Source: Homarus americanus
Lineage: Eukaryota; Arthropoda; Malacostraca; Decapoda; Nephropidae
Length of the DNA stretch: 64,000 nucleotides
Reading direction: 5' to 3'
Assembly (NCBI RefSeq): GCF_018991925.1
Contig: NW_024722158.1
Location: 6,341,086 to 6,405,085 of the forward strand
The translations under genes and the position numbers were made by a program. The notes under the pieces are model-generated. The model saw only the letters and a program-made list of their open reading frames with translations, made no database searches and was not told the DNA's origin. Every line of letters begins with the position of its first letter. Positions within the stretch are counted from its first letter, which is position 1. Positions 55,284 to 64,000 of this stretch are shown piece by piece.

Positions 55284-55697
55284 TACCTTTAATTTATCTC
55301 AATGGAAAAAAGTGCAAATAAAGAAACAAATAAACTAGAATAAATCAAAGTAAGAGACAAAATGAGAAAGGAAATTACAATAAATGATCTAAGAAGAGGA
55401 ATAAGATAGGGATAATAAAAGAGAGAATGAAAGAAAGACGAGAAGTGATAAAAGTGACAAAAACTCATTTATACCTCAGGTGAGAAAAGTAATTGAGCTC
55501 AGGTGAGAACATTAATTGAGCTCAGGTGTATCGTAAATAAAACAAATAAACAAACAAAAGGAAGAAAGAAGAAAAACACAAACACTAGGGAATAAACACA
55601 AGAAGAACGTAAAAAAAAACCCACAGGTAAGAACACTAATTAACCCAGGTGTACTGTGAGAAACGAAACAGAGAAACACAAAACATAAACAAAACAT

Positions 55698-55705
55698 ACA
55701 AGAAA

Positions 55706-55757
<52 letters not shown>
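55698..55757. repeat. (GAAA)n microsatellite
   Basis: About 15 units of AAAG. Confidence 0.95.
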
Positions 55758-55758
<1 letters not shown>

Positions 55759-55810
55759 CGAGGAGGAAATAAATACAATATTCAGGTCAAGAAACTACAA
55801 TTACACCCAC

Positions 55811-56533
55811 ACGTAAGAACACAGTGAACGAGGACAGGTGTAGCGAGAGAGAGGTAGGAACACAGTGAACGAGGACAGGTGTAGCGAGAGAGAGGTAGGA
55901 ACACAGTGAACGACGACAGGTGTAGCGAGAGAGAGGTAGGAACACAGTGAACGAGGACAGGTGTAGCGAGGTGAGAGGTAGGAACACAGTGAACGACGAC
56001 AGGTGTAAAGGGAGAGAGAGGTAGGAAATACAGTGGAATGATGACAGGTGTAGTGAGAGAGAGGAAACACAGTGAATGAGGACAGGTGTAGGAGAGAGAG
56101 GTAGACAGTGAATGAGGACAGGTGAAGGGAGAGAGAGGTAGGAACACAGTGAATGAGGGTGGAAGTGAGAGAGGTAGGACACAGTGAATGAGGACAGGTG
56201 TAGAGAGAGAGGTAGGAACACAGTGAACGAGGACAGGTGTAGCGAGAGAGAGGTAGGAACACAGTGAACGACGACAGGTGTAGCGAGAGAGAGGTAGGAA
56301 CACAGTGAACGACGACAGGTGTAGCGAGAGAGAGGTAGGAACACAGTGAACGAGGGCAGGTGTAGCGAGAGAGAGGTAGGAACACAGTGAACGACGACAG
56401 GTGTAGCGAGAGAGAGGTAGGAACACAGTGAACGAGGACAGGTGTAGCGAGAGAGAGGTAGGAACACAGTGAACGACGACAGGTGTAGCGAGGTGAGAGG
56501 TGAGAACACAGTGAACGAGGACAGGTGTAGAGA
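55811..56533. repeat. 41-bp minisatellite, about 18 copies
   Basis: Unit GAACACAGTGAACGAGGAC then AGGTGTAGCGAGAGAGAGGTA. Marker CACAGTGAAC at 55820, 55861 and on. Edge copies are near-identical; the middle (56020-56200) is diverged and has indels. Because 41 is not a multiple of three, all three minus frames read the same Ser/Leu/Cys peptide in rotation, producing 240-279-codon frames that are not genes. Confidence 0.97.
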
Positions 56534-56665
56534 AGGCTGAGTCTCTTATTGGGTTGAGCGGCAGGTACACCGTGCAGCCTCACCTGGATTAACACGTCCA
56601 GGTAAGAAAAGTGGCAGGTGTGTGAGCTGCAAGTTATCACACCTGGCCAGATTAAGGCTAAACGG

Positions 56666-56668
<3 letters not shown>

Positions 56669-56710
<42 letters not shown>
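56669..56710. repeat. (GT)n microsatellite
   Basis: About 20 units, followed at 56755-56835 by degenerate GGTTAGGT words. Confidence 0.95.
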
Positions 56711-56711
<1 letters not shown>

Positions 56712-57021
56712 CTTGCTTGAGTTGTTACGATGGCGGAAGTAGGAAAGACGTAACTAGGTTTGGTTAGGTCAGGTTAGGTCCAGTTGGGTTAGGTTACGTT
56801 AGGGTAAATTTAGTTAGGCTAGACTGGATTAATTAGGTAAAGTTAGGTTAGATTAAATCACATTACGACAGATTAAAGCGAAACAAAACAAACAAACAAA
56901 AAAGGGAAAATTGCGACAACAAAACCACACACACGACGTACTAAGAATAAAGATGAAGATGAATAAAGGAAGAAAGAGGAGGAATAGAGAGAAATGATGG
57001 AGACGAGTAATATCGGAGAAC

Positions 57022-57022
<1 letters not shown>

Positions 57023-57058
<36 letters not shown>
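57023..57058. repeat. (GT)n microsatellite
   Basis: About 18 units. Confidence 0.95.
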
Positions 57059-57062
<4 letters not shown>

Positions 57063-57132
57063 GTGGACGGTTATTGATATAGTACCCAGCGGCGAGGTAT
57101 GAGTGGCCTGCCGGGTGATGATGTTGTACTGG

Positions 57133-57520
57133 ATGGAAGGGAAGGAATGAAGGAAGGAAGGATATAGAGAATAAAAGATCAAGAAGGAAGGAAGGAAGGA
57201 AGGAAGGAAGAAGGAAGGAAGGAAGGATAGGGAATAAAAGATCAAGAAGGAAGGAAGGAAGGAAGGAGGGAAAGAAGGAAGGAAGGATATAGGGAATAAA
57301 AAGATCAAGAAGGAAGAAGGGGAGGAAGGAAGGAAGGAAGGAAGGATATAGGGAATAAAAGATCAAGAAGGAAGGAAGGAAGGAAGGAAGGCAGGAAGGA
57401 AGGAAGGAAGGATATAGGGAATAAAAGATCAAGAAGGAAGGAAGGAAGGAAGGAAAGAAGGAAGGATATAGGGAATATAAGATCAAGAAGGAAGGAATGA
57501 AGGAAGGAAGAAATGAAATT
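57133..57520. repeat. Higher-order repeat: (GGAA)n plus a 25-base spacer
   Basis: GATATAGGGAATAAAAGATC followed by AAGAAGGAAGG(AAGG)n repeats six times (AAAGATC marker at about 57173, 57237, 57299, 57357, 57423, 57479), spacing 56-66 bases set by the number of AAGG units. Confidence 0.95.
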
Positions 57521-57539
57521 ACGAAGCAAAGGAAGGAAA

Positions 57540-57541
<2 letters not shown>

Positions 57542-57615
<74 letters not shown>
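57542..57615. repeat. (GA)n microsatellite
   Basis: About 37 units. Confidence 0.97.
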
Positions 57616-57617
<2 letters not shown>

Positions 57618-57724
57618 CCAAAATAGTGAAGAAATTACTGACTAAAACTCAGGAACGAGGAATAATGAAAGTAGTGATAAATAAAGAGAAAAAGAGAGAT
57701 AGAGAGATAGATGATAAAACAAGT

Positions 57725-58266
57725 GGTGAGAGAGGAGGAGGAAAGTGTAGAGGCTCTGGGCAATGTGGTAGTAAGGTTGTGGTGGCGGAATGAGGTGAAA
57801 ATGATGAGAAAGGTGACAGGAGAGAGGGAGGAGAGGGGGGAGGGGGAGGTGGTAGGTAGTAGAGGGGTGGAGAGGGAAAATGAAGGTAGAAGAAGTGAAA
57901 TGAGGAGGGAAGATGAAGGGGAAATGGGAGGGGAAAAGGAGATGAGAGAAAGATAAAGGAGGGATTATTGAGGGAGATGAAGGGAAAATGATGAAAGGAA
58001 AGAGAGAAGGGAGGTGAAGGGTAAGAAATGAGGGAGGGAAAGATGGGAAGGGAAGGAGCAAGGGAGGGAAGGAAGGAGGAAGGAGGGAAGGAGGAAGGAG
58101 CAAGGAGAGGAGGAGGAAGGGAGGGAAGGAGAGGAAGGAGGGAAGGAGGAGGAAGGAAGGAAGGAAGGAAGGAAGGGAAGGGAGGGAAGGGGAGGGAGGG
58201 AAGGGAAGGGAAGGGAAGGGAAGGGAAGGGAAGGGAAGGGAAGGGAAGGGAAGGGAAGGGAAGGGA
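57725..58266. repeat. Purine-rich tract ending in (GGGAA)n
   Basis: Over 500 bases of mostly A and G, with GGAGGGAAGGAGG units, closing with about 14 units of GGGAA at 58190-58266. Pro/Ser/Phe/Leu minus frames are artefacts. Confidence 0.95.
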
Positions 58267-58839
58267 CTGTCCCAAAGGACATCAACACGACCCGGAAAGA
58301 GAAATGCTTACTATAAAACAGACCCAAACGTCAATACCAGATACTATTTTTTTCCGGGTTATTGTTGTGAAAATTTCATTATATATGAAAAAAAAGCCTT
58401 GGGAGAGCTTTTTTTGGTCCATAAGTTTAATAAAAAAATAGTAAATAAAGTGTAAAAAAATAGTAGTTGTAGTGTAAACAATAGTAAATAAAGTGTAAAA
58501 AATAGTTGTAGTGTAAAAAATAGTCTTTGTTTATCAATTATTTCCTCACCCCACTCCCATCTCTCTCTCTCTCTCTCTCTCCTCTGTTTATTATCAGTTT
58601 TTGTTATTCCTCCCCCTGTTATCCTGTTCACTTTCATTCGCCCATAATCATCAAGTGTGTCTTTCTCCCTCCTGCTTCTACCATTTCATATCTCTCTCTT
58701 GTCTCTCCTACTAAGAGAGAGGGAGAGAGAGGGAGAGAAAGGAAGAGAAAGGGAGAGAGAAAGGCTCACCTCCCTCTCATTCTCCCTCCAATGTTATTTC
58801 TTGCCTTACAAATTCCTTCTACCTTTTCCTGTCACAAAG

Positions 58840-59265
58840 TCCCTCTCTCTCCCTCCCTCCCACCTCATCACTCATTCCCTCCCTCTCTCCTTCCTTCCCT
58901 CCCACCTCATCACTCATTCCCTCCCTCTCTCCCTCCTTCCCTCCCACCTCATCACTCATTCCCTCCTTCTCTCCCTCCTTCCCACCCACCTCATCACTCA
59001 TTCCCTCCCTCTCTCCCTCCTTCCCACCCACCTCATCACTCATTCCCCCCTTCTCTCCCTCCTTCCCCACCCACCTCATCCTCCTTCCCTCCTTCTCTCC
59101 CCTCCTTCCCCACCCACCTCATCCTCCATTTCCTCCTTCTCTCCCTCTTCCCACCCCACCTCATCCTCATTCCCTCCTTCTCTCCCTCCTTCCCCCCCTC
59201 CTCCACTCATTCCCTCCTTCTCTCCCTCCTTCCCACCCACCTCATCACTCATTCCCTCCCTCTCT
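58840..59265. repeat. 42-bp minisatellite, about 10 copies
   Basis: CACCTCATCACTCATTCC starts at 58861, 58903, 58945, 58987 and on, period 42. Later copies carry CCTC indels. The multiple-of-three period and absence of stops give two overlapping 269-codon frames with no protein features. Confidence 0.96.
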
Positions 59266-59411
59266 CATGCGCCACAGAGAACCACCTCAATTTTCGTGTC
59301 CATTGTGAAGAAGGAACCAGCCGCCTGTATCAGTAATTGTGGCAACATTTTCACTTCGTGGGTTACACCTGGGTCAACACACCTCTCTTTTATACTAATA
59401 CTATTACAAAC

Positions 59412-59545
59412 AACAGGTACAGGTGAAGGTTCATTACAGGTACAGGTTTATTACAGGTGCGGGTAGAGGGGAGGTTCATTACAGGTACAGGTGCAGTTAC
59501 AAATACAGGTACAGGTACATTCACAATTACAGGTACAGACAGAGG
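59412..59545. repeat. (ACAGGT)n degenerate array
   Basis: ACAGGTACAGGTGMAGGTTCATT units of 6, 12 and about 30 bases. Confidence 0.88.
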
Positions 59546-59654
59546 TATTTGGAAGAGGTCACTATGTAACATTGTACACTACAGTACACTTAGCTGACCC
59601 ACGTGATGTCAAAATCTGTGCAGTGTTGATGTATTATGACACGACCCCTGCCTC

Positions 59655-59759
59655 TGTCTGTCTGTCTGTCTATCTGTCTGTCTGTCTATCTGTCTGTCTC
59701 CGTCTGCTGGTTAAAGCGGTTCTGATGAGTGTAGCATTTTGTAACAATTTACTCTCTCT

Positions 59760-59810
<51 letters not shown>
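59655..59810. repeat. (TGTC)n and (AC)n microsatellites
   Basis: TGTC run 59656-59699 with TATC variants. AC run 59761-59809. Confidence 0.95.
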
Positions 59811-59812
<2 letters not shown>

Positions 59813-60029
59813 TATCCCGATCTGTTTCTCATTCAATTTATCCGCCACCCCTTTCTCTCTCTCTGGCTTTCTCTCTTTCAGTCTCTCTCTCTCTCTTACT
59901 TTATCTTATTCTTTATTTACCTTTTACCCTCTCTCATTTTATCTTTCCTTTTTATTTAATCTGTCTGTCTGTTTGTCTGTCCCTTAATCAATTATGCTAG
60001 TCAGGTACAGGCAATTAGTGTACATATGA

Positions 60030-60280
60030 ATTACTACACCTGTACTTGTACCTGAACTTGTCTAACTACCTGTAATTCATCCATACCTGTACCTGTATCT
60101 ATATAAGTACCTGTAATTCATCCATACCTGTACCTGTATTTATATAAGTACCTGTAATTTATCCATACCTGTACCTGTATTTATAAAAGTACCTGTAATT
60201 TATCCATACCTGTACCTGTATTTATATAAGAACCTGTAATTTATCTATACCTGTACCTGTATTTGCACCTGTACTCGTGT
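60030..60280. repeat. 41-bp minisatellite, TACCTGTACCTGTATTTATA unit
   Basis: CCTGTAATTYATCCATACC markers at about 60069, 60110 and on, period 41, about five copies. Confidence 0.93.
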
Positions 60281-60489
60281 TCCTAGAGTACATTTACCTT
60301 TTCGAGTACAGTGTATGAGTGTAAGTACGACACCTGGGATATGTGTATGTGTCTCCACGCCTCGGGAAGGGGGGGAGGGAGGGGAGGGAGGAGGAGGAGG
60401 GAGGACTTCTCCTTCCTCACCTGTGTCCGTCTGTCTGTCCGTCCGGTAAAGGCAAGTCCCACTCTTTTATTGCATTTGTGTAGTGAAGG

Positions 60490-60608
60490 AGGGGCTGTGT
60501 CTGTACCTCTGTCTGTCTGTATGTCTGTACGTCTGTGTGTATGTATGTGTGTGTGTGTATGTACGTCTGTGTCTGTGTGTCTGTACGTCTATGTGTGTCT
60601 GTATGTCC
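60490..60608. repeat. GTCTGTACGTCTGTGTGTATG repeat
   Basis: Compound TG/TCTG tract with GTACGTCT words. Confidence 0.85.
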
Positions 60609-60769
60609 GGGTAATTGATTTTCACTGCTTAACGCCTTACTGAATCACACACACACACACCTGTAATCAATCGGGGTTTCTCTTAATAATAAAATCTAAT
60701 AACCTGACCCACCTAAGCTCCACTAAATACCTGCCAGTGCCATTAAGTCCCTCAACGGCGCCAATAACA

Positions 60770-61240
60770 TCAATTTCTGTCACTCACTGTGCCATTAATA
60801 CTAGTTTCTGTCACTCACTGCCCCAATAAGATCAGTTTCTGTCACTCACTGCCACAATAAGACCAGTTTCTGTCACTCACTGCCCCAATAAGACCAGTTT
60901 CTGTCAGTCACTGCCCCAATAAGACCAGTTCTGTCACTCACTGTAAGACAGTTTCTGTCACTCTGCCACAATAAGATCAGTTTCTGTCCTCACTGCGTCA
61001 ATAAGACCAGTTTCTGTCACTCACTGCCACAATAAGACCAGTTTCTGTCACTCACTGCCCCAATAAGATCAGTTTCTGTCAGTCACTGCGTCAATAAGAC
61101 CAGTTTCTGTCCTCACTGCCACAATAAAGACCAGTTTCTGTCCTGCAGTCAGTTTCTGTCACTCACTGCTAATAAGACCAGTTTCTGTCACTCACTGCCC
61201 CAATAAGACCAGTTTCTGTCACTCACTGCGTCAATAAGAT
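60770..61240. repeat. 30-bp CAATAAGACCAGTTTCTGTC minisatellite
   Basis: About 16 copies of CCCCAATAAGACCAGTTTCT then GTCACTCACTG. Two variant words alternate (CCCCAATAAG, CCACAATAAG, GCGTCAATAAG), and some units are truncated in the middle. Confidence 0.95.
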
Positions 61241-61244
61241 ATAC

Positions 61245-61490
61245 GTATATACACACACATACACCCAGACATACACATACATACCTTCACAACATACACA
61301 CCAGGCATAAAGACACGCACACGTTCACAACATACACCCCAGACACACACACACACGTTCACAACATACACACACACACACGTTCACAATATATATACAC
61401 ACACATTCACAACATACACCCAAACACACATACATACGTTCATAACATACACCCACACGGACACACATACACCCAAACATATATACACCC
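61245..61490. repeat. CA-rich ACACGTTCACAACATACACC repeat
   Basis: About seven loose copies of TTCACAACATACACCC separated by CA runs. Confidence 0.88.
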
Positions 61491-61944
61491 CGACTTCATA
61501 CAGCAGGGTGGCCAATATACAGGAAGAGCCAGGTGACGTGTATACAAGCGTAGAATCCACGACTATATGCTTGTATACACGTTGATACACATACATATGC
61601 AATGGCAGGTCCCTCCCCCCTCTTCCTCCTCCTGCTTCCTCCTCCTCCTTCTCTCTCTCTCTCTCCCTCCTCTTCTCACCACTAACTCCCTCCTCCCCTC
61701 TCCCCCTCCTCACCCAAAGCCGGAACTGCGTGTTAACAGGCTGACACAGGCTGATGTAGGAAGGCTTGATGGAATATACAGACAGCCGGACAAGTGGGAG
61801 AAAGAAGGAGAGTGTCTACATAGGGAGAGAAGTGAGGGAATGGCTACCAATACCTGGAATGGACCAATCAGAGGATGTCATGCCCGTAAACGTGTGGGTT
61901 TTTCACATTTTATTTCATTTTTCATTTTTTTGGGGGGTGGGGGT

Positions 61945-62245
61945 TCATGTCCAGACTGTCATAAACTGTTCCAAACTGTCAGGGCTGTGTCTATTCTGTC
62001 ATATACTGTCCCAGCCTGTCATACTCACATGTACCCAAACTGTCCCAGCCTGTCATACAATGTACCCAAACTGTCCCAGCCTGTCATATTCTGTCACATA
62101 CTGTCCCAGCCTGTCATATGTCCCAAACTGTCCCAGCCTGTCATATTCTGTCACATACTGTCCCAGCCTGTCATACACTGTACCCAAACTGTCCCAGCCT
62201 GCCATAAACTGTCCCGGACTGTCACATTCTGTCATCTACTGTGCC
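61945..62245. repeat. CTGTCCCAGCCTGTCATA minisatellite
   Basis: About 14 units. A composite unit ACTGTCCCAGCCTGTCATA then TTCTGTCACAT is duplicated at 62070-62125 and 62125-62180. Confidence 0.92.
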
Positions 62246-62332
62246 GGCCAACGGTCCAGGGTCCAGGCTGCAGCGGACGCATCAAACTTGTATAACTTTG
62301 CGACAAATTGACACCATGATGGGCAGCCTGGC

Positions 62333-62382
62333 TCTCTCTCTCTCTCTGGCGCTCTCTCTCTCTCTCTAATTCTTATTCTCTG

Positions 62383-62415
<33 letters not shown>
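62333..62415. repeat. (CT)n microsatellite, interrupted
   Basis: CT runs separated by GGCG and AATTCTTATTC. Confidence 0.92.
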
Positions 62416-62417
<2 letters not shown>

Positions 62418-62561
62418 CACACATTCCTTACTCTTCCTCCTCTGCCTCCTACACACACTCCTCTTCCTCCTCCTCACCTCAGTCGGAGTAAGGTCATCAA
62501 TATTTACAAATCAGGTGAACCGACAATGTGGTCCTTAGTTACCTGTAGGTGAAGGGTTAAG

Positions 62562-62815
62562 CCTTCTTCTTCTTCTTCTTCTTCTTTGCCTTTTCTCTCC
62601 CCTCATATCTTTTTCCTCTTCCTCCTGTTCCTCTTCTTAATCCTATTCTACCTCTTCCTCCTCCCCATGCCTCTCTTTTTCTTCTCCTCTTCCTTCTCCT
62701 CCCTATCCTCCTCCTCCTGTTCCTCTTCCTCTTCTACCTCTTTCCCTCTCTTCTTCTCCTTTACTCTCTTTCCTCCTCTCCTTTCATCTTCTCCCTCTCC
62801 CTCCTTCCTCGTCAC
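62562..62815. repeat. (TTC)n and pyrimidine-rich tract
   Basis: TTC run 62562-62585, then CTCCTCTTCC-type DNA. Confidence 0.92.
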
Positions 62816-63001
62816 CTGAGTAGTAGTAACGTCATCAAAAACGGCTAGGTCGGGTTAACCCCTGGTCGATCACACTGCAGGTAATGGCACCCAAGTGTCG
62901 AATTCTGCCTCCGCTCCAGAGTAAAAACGTCTCGTCTTATCTTTCATGATGTCTCTCTCTGTCTCTCTAGCTTGAGGGTAAACTATCTCAGCGTCTCTAG
63001 G

Positions 63002-63006
<5 letters not shown>

Positions 63007-63068
<62 letters not shown>

Positions 63069-63240
63069 AGGTATGTCTGTCTGTCTGTCTCTCAAAGGCC
63101 TGTCTGTCTCTGTCTCTCTCTAAAGCCTGTCTGTCTCTCTCTATGGCCTGTTTATCTCTCTTTAATGCCTCTTTGTCTGTCTGTCTCTCTCTAAGGCCTG
63201 TCTGTCTCCCTGTCTCTCTCATGTTCTCTCTGTCTCTTTG
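63007..63240. repeat. (TC)n and CTAAGGCCTGTCTGTC repeats
   Basis: TC run 63007-63067, followed by about six copies of CTCTCTCTAARGCCTGTCTG with variable CT length. Confidence 0.94.
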
Positions 63241-63317
63241 GTACTAGGGGAAAATATCTCAAACCATCAGTCGTTCAGTGAGATATAAAGGGAAATACAA
63301 ATGGAGGTAAAGATATA

Positions 63318-63495
63318 CAAGAACAGGTGCAGGTAATTTACAGGTACAGGTAAAGGTATGAATAATGCTCTAATGCAATTAAAAATACAGCTATAATACA
63401 GGTACAAATACAGGTACAAATACAGGTACAAATACAGGTACAAATACAGGTACAAATACAGGTACAAATACAGGTACAAATACAGGTACAGACAT
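63318..63495. repeat. 12-bp ACAGGTACAAAT minisatellite
   Basis: Eight near-perfect 12-mers at 63396-63490, with degenerate CAGGTACAGG copies to the left. Leu/Tyr and Cys/Thr frames are artefacts. Confidence 0.96.
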
Positions 63496-63840
63496 CCCAA
63501 CCAGGTAACACAAACCAATAATACATTACACGGGCGACTTACCTGTCCAATATGCCCTCACCTGCACACACCTGAAGCTGACACGTAATGTTTGTTTACT
63601 CCATGTGTCTATTTATATACATTTACATCTATTTATATATATATTTTTCATTTGTTTATATTCAATAGAAAACGAGGTGCGGGTACGTGAGGGGGTGACT
63701 TAAATTTTTTTTTTCTACTTATATTTGAAATTTAAATAGGTGGTTTCTTAAGAGTGTGTTTGAGTGCGTTTATTGTGGTGGCGACTGTCTGATCGTTTGT
63801 CTGTGTGTTTTGACTGTGTTTGTTAAGTCTTGTGCTTATG

Positions 63841-63842
<2 letters not shown>

Positions 63843-63890
<48 letters not shown>

Positions 63891-63932
63891 ACCCAACAGA
63901 CACCACACGAGAAAACAAATACGTAACAAAAT

Positions 63933-63980
<48 letters not shown>
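63843..63980. repeat. (GT)n and (GA)n microsatellites
   Basis: GT run 63844-63887, GA run 63934-63980. Confidence 0.96.
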
Positions 63981-63984
<4 letters not shown>

Positions 63985-64000
63985 CCATCCCAACTTTCGC

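Noticed and set aside
55782..56640. 240-279-codon minus-strand frames
   Set aside because: All three frames read the same Ser/Leu/Cys peptide because the 41-bp unit rotates the frame. They end where the array ends.
58527..59466. Two overlapping 269-codon plus-strand frames
   Set aside because: Produced by a 42-bp (multiple of three) stop-free minisatellite and CT tracts. No domain, no splice sites.
60770..61240. CRISPR-like array of 30-base repeats
   Set aside because: Units are directly adjacent with no unique spacers, and the genome is eukaryotic.
61567..62311. Overlapping 242- and 181-codon frames
   Set aside because: The C-terminal half is the CTGTCCCAGCC minisatellite and the N-terminal half a CT tract. 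The unique middle is too short to judge.

Overview
The window is eukaryotic nuclear DNA. It has no operons or long conserved ORFs, but it contains short exons with GT-AG introns, several classes of decayed transposable elements and a very high density of simple repeats. Scattered TTAGG/CCTAA stretches match the arthropod telomere motif. Together with the microsatellite density and the retrotransposon families, this suggests a crustacean, most likely a decapod; this is inference and no species marker is visible. A 100-base N gap lies at 13203-13302.

Layout. (1) 1-13202: a left flank of micro- and minisatellites (GT, GA, GTAT, GACA, AAT and units of 21-67 bp), with no convincing gene. (2) 13303-31800: an AT-rich block with few microsatellites, carrying nearly all recognisable coding and transposon sequence. 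It holds several TIR elements with pogo/Tigger-like ends, a broken non-LTR retrotransposon 3' end with an intact RNase H catalytic set (19590-20985, minus), two exons of an INCENP-like coiled-coil gene (21169-21359 and 21544-21739, plus), a reverse-transcriptase pseudogene split by a TIR element (23610-24320, plus), a CR1/L2-like reverse-transcriptase C-terminus (25107-25940, plus), a foldback element (27138-27638), a two-copy TIR-like repeat family (18945-19590 and 28170-29040), a Ty3/gypsy-type protease fragment fused to part of an LTR (29941-30490) and a probable solo LTR (30799-31246). (3) 31900-64000: a right flank that is again almost entirely micro- and minisatellite arrays, with one tRNA-like sequence near 45840 and a short conserved core repeated in inverted orientation at 36048 and 41288.

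The only probable host gene is the INCENP-like one. Its other exons are not recognised here, so the window shows only a middle piece, with transposons in the presumed introns. Nearly all long open frames in the flanks are by-products of tandem arrays. The most interesting material is the repeat biology: nested and chimeric retroelements, a minisatellite expanded inside one copy of a dispersed repeat, a microsatellite-flanked mobile-like core, and many unrelated minisatellites sharing a CAGGTA/TACCTG hexamer.
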